Positions 32,785-40,507 of a stretch of 43,573 nucleotides of DNA are shown in pieces. A program made the position numbers and the translations under genes. Position 1 is the first letter of the stretch; each line of letters begins with the position of its first letter. The stretch is taken from the NCBI GenBank assembly GCA_017433225.1, contig JAFRHS010000001.1:1-43573 (forward strand). Direction: 5' to 3'. The notes under the pieces were generated by a model, which was not told the origin of the DNA, searched no databases, and was given only the letters and a program-made list of their open reading frames with translations. This DNA is from Clostridia bacterium (GTDB taxonomy: Bacteria > Bacillota > Clostridia > Oscillospirales > Acutalibacteraceae).

Positions 32785-33633
32785 TCAGCTGGCGAGGTAT
32801 TCCTGTACCTGCGAGAGGTACTTCTCTCCGACGTCGCGGCCCATCTCGTAGATGTGCTGCATCTTGTCCGCGTCGTGGACGAAGAAGCCGATGTCCAGCG
32901 GCTCGTCGGGGTAGATCGCCAGGATGGCGCCTTCCTCCTCGCGCTTCGTCACATAGGCGAGCTGTTCGTTGTACTCGTTGTGGCGGTTCTCCAGACGGGC
33001 GTAGAGCTTGTCCTGCCCGTGGAGCAGGACCTTCGTGATGCCGAGCGCCTTCTGTACCGGTTTCACATAGCCCTTCGGCTGGGTCAGGATGACGACATTT
33101 TTGTCATACCCCTGTGACTCGAAGAAGCCAAGGGGCAGGGAGTCGGAACAGCCGCCGTCCATGTACTCGCGGCCGTCCAGCTTCACCGGTCTCGCCGCGA
33201 TGGGCAGCGAGGCGGAGGCACGGAGCCATTCCATGTCCTCGGAGTCTCCGGTCTTCAGCTCGTGGTAGACCGGCTCCGCGGTCTCCAGGTCGGTCGTGAC
33301 GACCCAGAACTCCATCGGGTTTTTCCGGAAGGTCTCGAGGTCGAAGATGTCGTACTTGACCGGCATGACGTGGTAGCAGAAGTTCGCGTTGTAGAGGTTC
33401 CCGGTCGTCAGGAGAGACGCGAAGCTGCAGTACCGCGGGTCTCTGGCATACCGCTTGTTGTAGCGGATGACGCGGCCCGGCTGTTTGGACTTGTAGTTGC
33501 ATCCGAAGGTGGCGCCGGCCGAGACGCCGATGGCACCGTCGAATTCGATATCGTGTTCCAGAAAGACATCCATGACGCCGGCGGAAAAGAGTCCGCGCAT
33601 GGAGCCACCTTCCAGAATGAGTCCGGTCTTCAT
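32785..33633 (-). CDS. Patatin-like phospholipase/esterase (RssA/YlbK type)
   Basis: A 282-residue patatin-fold serine hydrolase. The oxyanion segment EGGSMRGL is at the start, the nucleophile is S38 in GVSAG and the second dyad residue D159 in DGG. No signal peptide is present, so it is probably cytoplasmic. It starts three bases after the stop of the upstream gene, and its GGAG site lies inside that gene's end, implying coupling with dusB-orf. The C-terminal half is the variable lid typical of bacterial YjjU-like members. Substrate unknown. Confidence 0.88.
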   Translation of the reverse strand: MKTGLILEGGSMRGLFSAGVMDVFLEHDIEFDGAIGVSAGATFGCNYKSKQPGRVIRYNKRYARDPRYCSFASLLTTGNLYNANFCYHVMPVKYDIFDLETFRKNPMEFWVVTTDLETAEPVYHELKTGDSEDMEWLRASASLPIAARPVKLDGREYMDGGCSDSLPLGFFESQGYDKNVVILTQPKGYVKPVQKALGITKVLLHGQDKLYARLENRHNEYNEQLAYVTKREEEGAILAIYPDEPLDIGFFVHDADKMQHIYEMGRDVGEKYLSQVQEYLAS

Positions 33634-33636
33634 GTG

Positions 33637-34065
33637 TTACATCTCCAGGAAATTCTTGTCGGAATAAAAGGCGTCGAGGAACATGGCGAGGTTCTCCTTC
33701 GTCGCCGGGAAGAATGTCTCCAGTTCGTCGTTCTGGTCATCGTCGACATACAGCTCGGCAGAGCCGTCTTTCAGGAACTCGATGTTCATGGAGCCGCCGT
33801 CCTCTTTGAACCAGGCCATGAGGATGCTGTCCTCGCCGGTGTCCATGACGGTCAGGGGCTGGTGTTCCTGTTTGACGATGATCTCCCTCGTATGGTTGAT
33901 GAGCGCCGGGTCCAGCTCGGTCTCCTGCAGGTCCGCGAAGGACGCGAGGGTCTTGACCAGCGCATCGCTGATGGAAAGATCTTTGACGGCGTTTTCGCCG
34001 TCGCCGCCTTCGCCGGCGGTGCCGGTCAGAAGGTCGCCGGGGTTGTAGTCTGAAACAACTGCCAT
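33637..34065 (-). CDS. Small acidic protein of unknown function
   Basis: A 142-residue acidic cytoplasmic protein I do not recognise. It has no signal peptide or membrane helix. The central part (ILMAWFKEDGGSMNIEFLKDGSAELYVDDDQNDEL) looks like an alternating beta structure with an acidic tip. The N-terminus contains a Gly/Glu-rich stretch (GTAGEGGDGENAV). Start chosen at the ATG after AAAGGAGA, 13 bases after the dusB stop. Cotranscribed with dusB and the patatin gene. The window gives no evidence of its function. Confidence 0.72.
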   Translation of the reverse strand: MAVVSDYNPGDLLTGTAGEGGDGENAVKDLSISDALVKTLASFADLQETELDPALINHTREIIVKQEHQPLTVMDTGEDSILMAWFKEDGGSMNIEFLKDGSAELYVDDDQNDELETFFPATKENLAMFLDAFYSDKNFLEM

Positions 34066-34078
34066 TTGTCTGTCTCCT

Positions 34079-35059
34079 TTATTGCTGCTCCGCGTTCGCC
34101 GCCTCGATGACGGCTTCGGTCAGAGCGATCAGTTCTTCTCGGGTGGATAGTTTGCCGATGGAGTCGCGGAACCTCGCCGCGCCACGCATGCCTTTGATGT
34201 ACCAGGCGGCGTGCTTGCGGGTCTCCCGCATGCCGATGTAGTCGCCCTTGTATTCGCACATCTGAGCGGAGTGGTCGAGCAGGATGCGCATCTTCTCTTC
34301 GATGGACGGCTCCGGTATGACCGTGCCGTCTTCCAGGTACGCGTTGATCTGCTGAAAGACCCAGGGCCTTCCGGTGGCGCCTCTGCCGACCATGACGGCG
34401 GCCGCGCCGGTCTCGTCCATCATGGACTTCGCGGAGGGGCCGTCCCGTACATCGCCGTTGGCTATGACGGGGATGGACACGGCATCGACGACTGCTTTGA
34501 TGGAGGCCCGGTCGACCGGCGGCGCGTACATCTGGTCCTTCGTGCGTCCGTGTACCGTGAGCGCGGCGACGCCGACCTCTTCGAGCTGCTTTGCCAGTTC
34601 GACGCAGACGAGGGACTCGGGGTCCCAGCCGGTGCGCATCTTGACCGTGACAGGCTTCTGTACGGCTTCCACGACCGCTTTGGCGATGGACACCGCGAGG
34701 TCCGGATCGCGCAGCAGGGAAGAGCCCGCGTTGTTGCCGGTGATCTTCGGCGCGGGGCAGCCCATGTTGAGGTCGATCGCCTCGCAGGGGAACTCCGCTT
34801 CGACCCGCTTCGCGGCCTCCGCCAGAATGGTGGGGTCGTACCCGAAGAGCTGGATAGCGCCCGGGTGTTCGAGGTCCGAGAGCTGCAACAGTTCCCGGCT
34901 CTTCCGGTCTCCCATCGTGAAGCCCTTGGCGCTCACCATCTCGGTCGTGACCATGGCGGCACCGTAGGAGAGACACCGTTCGCGCATCGCCCGGTCTGCC
35001 ACCCCGGCCAGGGGCGCCAGGACCGCGGAGCCCTGCAGTTCCAGGGAACCGATCCGCAT
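34079..35059 (-). CDS. dusB: tRNA-dihydrouridine synthase
   Basis: A 326-residue flavin enzyme reducing uridines in the tRNA D-loop. TIM-barrel motifs in order: LAPLAGVADRAMRERC (FMN), DLNMGCPAPKITGNNAGSSLL with the catalytic Cys, VTVKMRTGW, VHGRTKDQMY, PVIANGDV and VMVGRGATGRPW. The start at 35059 follows GGAAGGAG; a 25-residue longer reading would run into the promoter. First gene of a minus-strand operon and divergent from polA. Confidence 0.93.
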   Translation of the reverse strand: MRIGSLELQGSAVLAPLAGVADRAMRERCLSYGAAMVTTEMVSAKGFTMGDRKSRELLQLSDLEHPGAIQLFGYDPTILAEAAKRVEAEFPCEAIDLNMGCPAPKITGNNAGSSLLRDPDLAVSIAKAVVEAVQKPVTVKMRTGWDPESLVCVELAKQLEEVGVAALTVHGRTKDQMYAPPVDRASIKAVVDAVSIPVIANGDVRDGPSAKSMMDETGAAAVMVGRGATGRPWVFQQINAYLEDGTVIPEPSIEEKMRILLDHSAQMCEYKGDYIGMRETRKHAAWYIKGMRGAARFRDSIGKLSTREELIALTEAVIEAANAEQQ

Positions 35060-35105
35060 GGCCGTCACTCTCCTTCCAAAGCGCTTTTTAGAAAATTCTT
35101 GTAGC

Positions 35106-35157
35106 ATTTTATCAGTAACGGAGCGCTTTTGCAAATAGAACCCCTATATGGTAAAAT
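35106..35157. promoter_or_regulatory. Symmetrical divergent promoters of dusB (-) and polA (+) sharing one -35
   Basis: TTGCAA at 35129-35134 is its own reverse complement. On + it is followed by a 17-base spacer and TAAAAT at 35152-35157. On - it is also followed by a 17-base spacer and TAAAAT (35111-35106). Both -10 elements have the extended TG (TGG and TGA). The two promoters cannot be occupied by polymerase at the same time. Confidence 0.7.
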
Positions 35158-35188
35158 ATTTGTCCTTAAAGAAACAGGAGGCGTTCCC

Positions 35189-37777
35189 ATGAAACTACTG
35201 GTCATCGACGGCAACAGCATCGTCAACCGCGCGTTTTTCGGCATCAAACTGCTGACGACGAAGGACGGGCGATTCACCAATGCCATTTACGGGTTCCTCA
35301 ACATCCTTCTGAAACTGAAGGAAGCGGCAGACCCCGACGCCGTGGCGTTCGCCTTCGACCTGAAAGCGCCCACGTTCCGCCATGAGATGTATGACGAGTA
35401 CAAGGCGGGCCGCAAGGGCATGCCCCCGGAACTCGCGGAGCAGATGCCGGTCCTCAAAGACCTCCTGCAGAAACTCGGCTACGCCATCGTCGAGCAGGAA
35501 GGGTATGAGGCGGACGACATCCTCGGCACCCTCTCGGCGGCCATCGGCCCCGGCGACCACTGCTATGTCGCCACCGGCGACCGGGACTCCCTCCAGCTCG
35601 TCCGGGACAACGTCTCCGTCCTCCTCGCCTCCACGAAGATGGGACGGGCTCAGACGGTGGAATACACTCCGGACCTCATCAAAGAAGAGTACCTTGTGAC
35701 ACCCGAAGAACTCATCGAGGTCAAGGCCCTCCAGGGCGACTCCTCCGACAACATCCCCGGCGTCACGGGCATCGGCCCGAAGACGGCACAGGAGTGGATC
35801 TCGAAGTACCACAGCATCGACTACATCTACGACCACATCGAGGAACTCGGCTTCACCCCGAAAAAGAAAAAGAACCTCCTGAACGATAAAGACAACGCGT
35901 ACCTCAGCCGGAAGCTCGGCACCATCGTACTGGACGCGCCGATCGACACGGACCTGACCCATTATGTCCCGACCGAGGGAGACCCGGAGGCGGCCGCACG
36001 GCTCCTCGCGTCTCTCGAGATGTTCAAGATGATCGACAAGTTCGGTCTCCGGGAAGCCGCCGTCAACGCGGCGCCGGAAGAGGAAGCGGGTACGAAGGAA
36101 GTCCTCGCCTGCAGGACGGTCAGTGCTTTCAAAGAAATCGCGAAAGACCTGGGAGACCCGGTCACGTTCTATGCCCACTGGGACGGCACGGACGTCAAAG
36201 AACTGTGCTTCATCGCAGACGGGAACCCGGTCTACCTGCCCGAGGGCTCGGACTTCGAAGGCTTCGACACGTTCCTTCAGGACCGGTCCATCGCCAAATA
36301 CACCTCGGACAGCAAACCGCTTTTCGCTTACGCCAAAGCCCGCGGCTTCCGGGTCGAGAACCTCCAGTTCGACGCGTCCCTCGCCGGTTACATCCTGAAC
36401 CCCGGCGCCAAGACCTACGACCCGGTCCGTCTCTATGAGGAGTACAACAGGGGCCACTTCGGCACCATCGCCTGCGACAGCGACGCGGAACTCGTGAACG
36501 AGACCCTGTGCCTCGACCGCACGAAGGAGTACCTCCTCGGTGCCATCGACACGAACAACCAGGCGGACCTCCTGGCGATGGAGATCTCCCTCGCCGAAGT
36601 CCTCGCCTCCATGGAGCAGGACGGTTTCCTCGTGGACGTCGACGGCCTCAAGGTGTACGGCGAAGAGATCAACAAACGCGTGGAAGAGATGACCGCCCGC
36701 ATCTATGACGAAGTGGGCTTTGAATTCAACCTGAACTCCCCGAAGCAGCTCGGCGAAGCCCTCTTTGAAAAACTGGGCCTACCCGGCGGCAAGAAGACGA
36801 AGACCGGCTGGTCCACCAACGCCGCGGTCCTCGAAGAACTGGCGGACGAGTACAAGGTCGTCGCGGACATCCTCGAATACCGCACGGTCTCGAAACTCAA
36901 GTCCACCTACTGCGACGGCCTCGTCAAGGTCATCGCGGACGATGGACGCATCCATTCGACCCTGAACCAGACCGAGACCCGGACGGGGCGCATCTCCTCG
37001 TCGGAGCCGAACCTCCAGAACATCCCGGTCCGCAAACCCATCGGGTCCGAACTGCGGAAGTTCTTCATCGCGAAACCCGGCTACACGCTGGTGGACGCGG
37101 ACTACTCGCAGATCGAGCTGCGCGTGCTCGCCTCCGTCGCGGACGACGAGAACATGATCGCCGCCTTCAAGAGCGGGGAAGACATCCACGCCATCACGGC
37201 CTCCCAGGTCTTCGGCGTGCCGCTCGACTACGTGACGCCCCTCATGCGTTCGAACGCGAAGGCCGTCAACTTCGGCATCGTGTACGGCATCGGCGCGTTC
37301 AGCCTGTCGAAGCAGCTGGGCATCACCCGCGCGGAAGCGGACCGATACATCAAAGGCTACCTCCACAACTTCAGCGGGGTAGACGCATACATGCACGACG
37401 TGGTCGAGCAGGCCAAGAAAGACGGCTATGTGAAGACCCTCTACGAACGCCGCCGGTACCTGCCGGAACTGACCGCCTCCAACCGGAACCTCCGGGCCTT
37501 CGGCGAGCGGGTCGCCCGGAACATGCCCATCCAGGGCACTGCTGCGGACATCATCAAGATCGCTATGATCAAGGTGTACAACCGCCTCGCCATGGAAGGC
37601 CTCGACGCGCGGCTCATCATGCAGGTGCACGATGAACTCATCGTCGAGTGCGAGGAGTCCATCGCCGACAAGGTCCTCGACATCGTGAAGTTCGAGATGG
37701 AACACGCGGCGGCCCTGGCCGTCGACATGCAGGTGGACGCCCACATCGGCAAGACCTGGTACGAGGCGAAGGGGTAA
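35189..37777 (+). CDS. polA: DNA polymerase I
   Basis: An 862-residue repair and Okazaki-fragment polymerase. An N-terminal 5' nuclease (about 1-290; VIDGNSIVNRAFFG, GDSSDNIPGVTGIGPKTA) is followed by a 3'-5' exonuclease-like domain (about 300-460) and the polymerase domain (DADYSQIELRVLAS, RSNAKAVNFGIVYG, QVHDELIVECEE). The exonuclease domain is degenerate: where active enzymes have the DxE metal motif this one reads VTFYAHWDGTD, so it should not proofread, as in Bacillus Pol I. The ATG after CAGGAGG was chosen; a longer reading would run into the -35. rimI follows three bases after the stop. Confidence 0.95.
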   Translation: MKLLVIDGNSIVNRAFFGIKLLTTKDGRFTNAIYGFLNILLKLKEAADPDAVAFAFDLKAPTFRHEMYDEYKAGRKGMPPELAEQMPVLKDLLQKLGYAIVEQEGYEADDILGTLSAAIGPGDHCYVATGDRDSLQLVRDNVSVLLASTKMGRAQTVEYTPDLIKEEYLVTPEELIEVKALQGDSSDNIPGVTGIGPKTAQEWISKYHSIDYIYDHIEELGFTPKKKKNLLNDKDNAYLSRKLGTIVLDAPIDTDLTHYVPTEGDPEAAARLLASLEMFKMIDKFGLREAAVNAAPEEEAGTKEVLACRTVSAFKEIAKDLGDPVTFYAHWDGTDVKELCFIADGNPVYLPEGSDFEGFDTFLQDRSIAKYTSDSKPLFAYAKARGFRVENLQFDASLAGYILNPGAKTYDPVRLYEEYNRGHFGTIACDSDAELVNETLCLDRTKEYLLGAIDTNNQADLLAMEISLAEVLASMEQDGFLVDVDGLKVYGEEINKRVEEMTARIYDEVGFEFNLNSPKQLGEALFEKLGLPGGKKTKTGWSTNAAVLEELADEYKVVADILEYRTVSKLKSTYCDGLVKVIADDGRIHSTLNQTETRTGRISSSEPNLQNIPVRKPIGSELRKFFIAKPGYTLVDADYSQIELRVLASVADDENMIAAFKSGEDIHAITASQVFGVPLDYVTPLMRSNAKAVNFGIVYGIGAFSLSKQLGITRAEADRYIKGYLHNFSGVDAYMHDVVEQAKKDGYVKTLYERRRYLPELTASNRNLRAFGERVARNMPIQGTAADIIKIAMIKVYNRLAMEGLDARLIMQVHDELIVECEESIADKVLDIVKFEMEHAAALAVDMQVDAHIGKTWYEAKG

Positions 37778-37780
37778 GGC

Positions 37781-38275
37781 ATGAGGATCGTGAACATGAC
37801 CGCCCTCTCCATCCCGGAGGTCGCCAGGCTCGAACAGGAATGCTTCCCGGCACACCCCTGGACACAGGACTCCATCGAGGAGTGCTTCCAGAACCCGGCA
37901 TACCACTTCTTCGTCGCGAAGAACGATGCGGGTGAGGTGACGGGGTACATCGCCACCTACATCGTGCGCGATGAAGCCTTCGTCGAAAACGTGTGTGTCA
38001 CGGAGACCGCGCGCCGGCAGGGCGTCGGCAGAGCGCTGGTGGAGCGGGCCATCGAGAACTGCAAAGCGAACGGGGCCTCCTTCCTGTCTCTGGAAGTGCG
38101 GCGCTCGAACCAGGCCGCTATCGGCCTTTACACCGCCTTCGACTTCGAGATCGAGGGCACCCGGAAGAAGTACTACTCCGACCCGGAGGAAGACGCGCTC
38201 ATCATGACCTGCCACTTCGGACAGGCGAAGATGTGGACGCCCTTCGGCGACGCGGAGATCAGTTTTATCGACTGA
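37781..38275 (+). CDS. rimI: Ribosomal protein S18 alanine N-acetyltransferase
   Basis: A 164-residue GNAT acetyltransferase. EQECFPAHPWTQDSIEECF near the start is the RimI signature, and the acetyl-CoA loop is RRQGVGRAL, followed by LEVRRSNQAAIGLYTAFDFEIEG. It is cotranscribed with tsaD, the classical neighbour, which supports the assignment over a generic GNAT protein. No tsaB is between polA and tsaD here. Confidence 0.9.
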   Translation: MRIVNMTALSIPEVARLEQECFPAHPWTQDSIEECFQNPAYHFFVAKNDAGEVTGYIATYIVRDEAFVENVCVTETARRQGVGRALVERAIENCKANGASFLSLEVRRSNQAAIGLYTAFDFEIEGTRKKYYSDPEEDALIMTCHFGQAKMWTPFGDAEISFID

Positions 38276-38306
38276 CGAAACTACAGAAGAAAGTTGGCAA
38301 AACGCC

Positions 38307-39320
38307 TTGAAGATCTTAGGCATTGAAAGTTCCTGCGACGAGACCGCGGTCTCTGTCGTGGAAGACGGGAAGAAGGTCCTGTCGAACGTCATCGCGTCCT
38401 CGCTGGAGGAGCACATCCTCTACGGCGGCGTGGTGCCGGAGATCGCCTCGCGGCGGCACGCGGAGTGCATCGAGCAGGTGACGAAACAGGCGCTGAAGGA
38501 CGCGGGCTGTGAGCTCGCGGACATTGACGCCATTGCGGTCACGGCTGCGCCGGGACTCATCGGAGCCCTGCTGGTCGGTGTGAACTTTGCGAAGGGCCTG
38601 TCCCTGTCGTCGGGCATCCCGCTCGTACCGGTGCATCACCTTCGCTCGCATATCGCCGCGAACTATGTGACGCAGCCGGACCTGGAACCGCCGTTCCTGG
38701 CCCTCGTCGCCTCCGGCGGCCACTCCCACATCGTGGAAGTCAGGTCCCCGACGGAGTACAAAGTCATCGGCCAGACCCGGGATGACGCGGCAGGGGAGTG
38801 CATGGACAAGACGGCCCGTGTGCTGGGCCTCCCGTACCCGGGCGGCAAGAACATGGACGCGGTCTCGCAGAACGGCGACCCGCACGCATTCGAGACGCCC
38901 CATCCGCACGTCGACGGTTCGCCCTATGACTTCAGCTTCTCCGGCCTCAAGACGTACGTCATCAACACGGTGCACCACATGGAGCAGAAGGGGGAGACCC
39001 CGAACGTGGAGGACATGGGCGCCACCATCATCACGGCGGTCGTCGACTCGCTGGCCGACAACACGGAGCGGGCCGCGAAGGACCTCGGCTATGACACCAT
39101 CGTCCTCGCCGGCGGCGTCTCCGCCAACTCGTTCCTCCGGAAACGCTTCGAAACCATTTGCGAGAAGAACCACTGGACTCTGTACATGCCCGAACTGCAG
39201 TACTGCGGAGACAACGGCGCCATGGTCGCGGCCCAGGGGTACTACGAATACATCGCCGGACACCGAGCCGGTTTAGACCTCAACGCGAAAGCCACGATGG
39301 CGATCGACGCCGAGTTTTGA
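38307..39320 (+). CDS. tsaD: tRNA N6-threonylcarbamoyladenosine transferase subunit
   Basis: A 337-residue ASKHA-fold protein that transfers the threonylcarbamoyl group to A37 of ANN-decoding tRNAs with TsaB and TsaE. Iron-binding His residues are H111 and H115 (HHLRSHIAAN). GIESSCDETAVSVV is the N-terminal ATP-loop, and FSFSGLKTYV and LAGGVSANSFLR complete the site. The start is TTG with a poor ribosome-binding site, so translation may depend on coupling to rimI. Length is normal for the family. Confidence 0.94.
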   Translation: MKILGIESSCDETAVSVVEDGKKVLSNVIASSLEEHILYGGVVPEIASRRHAECIEQVTKQALKDAGCELADIDAIAVTAAPGLIGALLVGVNFAKGLSLSSGIPLVPVHHLRSHIAANYVTQPDLEPPFLALVASGGHSHIVEVRSPTEYKVIGQTRDDAAGECMDKTARVLGLPYPGGKNMDAVSQNGDPHAFETPHPHVDGSPYDFSFSGLKTYVINTVHHMEQKGETPNVEDMGATIITAVVDSLADNTERAAKDLGYDTIVLAGGVSANSFLRKRFETICEKNHWTLYMPELQYCGDNGAMVAAQGYYEYIAGHRAGLDLNAKATMAIDAEF

Positions 39321-39349
39321 GAAACACTTTAGAGAAAGATTGTGAGTTT

Positions 39350-39862
39350 ATGAAGATCCTCGTATTGTCCGATGTGCACGGTTGCAGAGAACGTCTGCAG
39401 GACATTGTGGAAGCCTATGCGCCCGTCGTCGACGCCGTCATCTTCTGCGGAGACGGGGAGCGGGACTGGGCGTCCCTCAACGACCTCCAGTGCCTGCGCC
39501 ACAAGCAGTGCATCGCGGTCGCCGGCAATGTGGACTCCATGTCCATGAACCCCCGTACGTCCTTTGACGAGATCGGCGGGTACAAGTTCTATACGACCCA
39601 CGGCCACCTCCAGTTCGTGAAGGATGGCTATGACTATCTCGCGATGGACGCCGAGAAGAACGGACGCCAGGTCGTCTGCTTTGGTCACACGCACCGGCAG
39701 TACTGCGCGAACTGGGGAGACGTGTACCTCTTCAACCCCGGCGCGGTCCTGAACAACTGCTATGGCAGCATCCACATCCATGACCATTCGAACGGGATCA
39801 CGTTCCGTCACTGGTACTGGGACAACGGGGAACCGGTCCTCCACGACGAGTTCCATTTCTGA
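39350..39862 (+). CDS. YfcE/MJ0936-family metallophosphoesterase
   Basis: A 170-residue calcineurin-like phosphoesterase. The metal motifs are SDVHG at the start, FCGDGERDW, AGNVD, TTHGH and CFGHTHRQYC, in the family order. The usual GNCD reads GNVD. Relatives hydrolyse artificial phosphodiesters; the natural substrate is unknown. ATG at 39350 chosen, with only weak AGAGAAAG upstream. It is the last gene of the polA-rimI-tsaD series. Confidence 0.88.
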   Translation: MKILVLSDVHGCRERLQDIVEAYAPVVDAVIFCGDGERDWASLNDLQCLRHKQCIAVAGNVDSMSMNPRTSFDEIGGYKFYTTHGHLQFVKDGYDYLAMDAEKNGRQVVCFGHTHRQYCANWGDVYLFNPGAVLNNCYGSIHIHDHSNGITFRHWYWDNGEPVLHDEFHF

Positions 39863-39886
39863 GACCCGCCCCTGTCCAACTTACAC

Positions 39887-39915
39887 TTGAAATGAGAGGC
39901 AAAACCTCTTATAAT
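39887..39915 (+). promoter_or_regulatory. Promoter of tRNA-Arg
   Basis: -35 TTGAAA at 39887-39892, 17-base spacer, perfect -10 TATAAT at 39910-39915. The mature tRNA starts 14 bases after the -10. Confidence 0.8.
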
Positions 39916-39928
39916 ACTATTCGCACAC

Positions 39929-40005
39929 GCGCTCGTAGCTCAGCTGGATAGAGCACCAGATTCCGGTTCTGGGTGCCGGGGGTTCGAATCCTCTCGGGCG
40001 CGCCA
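39929..40005 (+). tRNA. tRNA-Arg (anticodon CCG)
   Basis: A full cloverleaf: acceptor GCGCUCG pairs with CGGGCGC, D-arm GCUC/GAGC, anticodon stem CCAGA/UCUGG with loop UUCCGGU (anticodon CCG, reading CGG), T-arm loop GGTTCGAATCC, discriminator G and encoded CCA. It serves a codon favoured in this GC-rich genome. Confidence 0.95.
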
Positions 40006-40007
40006 AA

Positions 40008-40043
40008 CAAGGGAAGACTCCTTTCGGAGCCTTCCCTTTTTTC
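40008..40043 (+). terminator. Terminator after tRNA-Arg
   Basis: AAGGGAAG-CTCC pairs with GGAG-CTTCCCTT around TTTC, with one mismatch and a T run. Confidence 0.85.
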
Positions 40044-40044
40044 T

Positions 40045-40180
40045 GCGCCCGATGGATTCGAACCCTTGGGCCGGAGCGTCAAGAAAACAGTCCGGTGGAC
40101 TGTTTTTAGCGACGGGAGCTGCGGCAGCAGCTCGGTGCGGTTTTGCGAAGCAAAAACGCGTCGAATCCTCTCGGGCGCAC
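40045..40180. repeat. Hairpin-rich element bounded by inverted copies of the tRNA-Arg 3' end
   Basis: The left end (40045-40065, GCGCCCGATGGATTCGAACCC) is the reverse complement of the tRNA T-arm and acceptor end with one base missing. The right end (40161-40178, TCGAATCCTCTCGGGCGC) is an exact direct copy of tRNA positions 39984-40001. Between them are three hairpins: AAAACAGTCC/GGACTGTTTT (40084-40106), GAGCTGC/GCAGCTC (40116-40133) and GCGGTTTTGC/GCAAAAACGC (40137-40159, one mismatch). The whole is a large palindrome about 135 bp long. It codes for no protein; reading frames across it are artefacts. It may be a small mobile palindromic repeat or a scar at a tRNA integration site. Confidence 0.65.
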
Positions 40181-40507
40181 AACTGATGATTTAACTGAAT
40201 ATATTACGCGAAAATTAAATTATAAATTTATTCGCCCCTCTGTCAACCGCCACTTTCTCTATGTGTGTAATTATTCATGGATTATGACAAACGTAAAATT
40301 GCTTGTAGAATCACACTTTTTTCCATTTCCCTTCCGCCAGAGAGCGGACCGCATCAAAAAATGTCTTGAATTGTAAAGGGAATCACTTCACAAAAACGTA
40401 CATTTTGCGCATTTTCATTCAGAATCGTTTAAGAATCAACCTTAATAATAGAGCCATATTATCCTTTGTTATTAACTCAAGAAACAAAAATGGAAAGGAA
40501 GAAGATA
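40181..40507. other. AT-rich intergenic stretch before the acyl-CoA synthetase gene
   Basis: About 330 bases, clearly more AT-rich than the surroundings, with no convincing gene; short frames here lack start signals and similarity to anything I know. It should hold the promoter of the next gene, but I cannot find a pair of hexamers with good spacing. TTGAAT at 40366-40371 and AT-rich blocks near 40445-40465 are only fragments. Confidence 0.5.

Noticed and set aside
33262..34053. A 263-residue plus-strand frame
   Set aside because: It lies opposite the patatin gene and the small acidic gene, both of which have ribosome sites and coupled spacing.
39940..40182. An 80-residue minus-strand frame containing AREDSNPRHPEPESGALSS
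   Set aside because: This is the classic false frame from translating a tRNA gene; it spans the tRNA and the tRNA-derived repeat.
40201..40507. Small plus-strand frames of 66-77 residues in the AT-rich gap
   Set aside because: No ribosome sites, no motif, and composition unlike the coding sequence of this genome.
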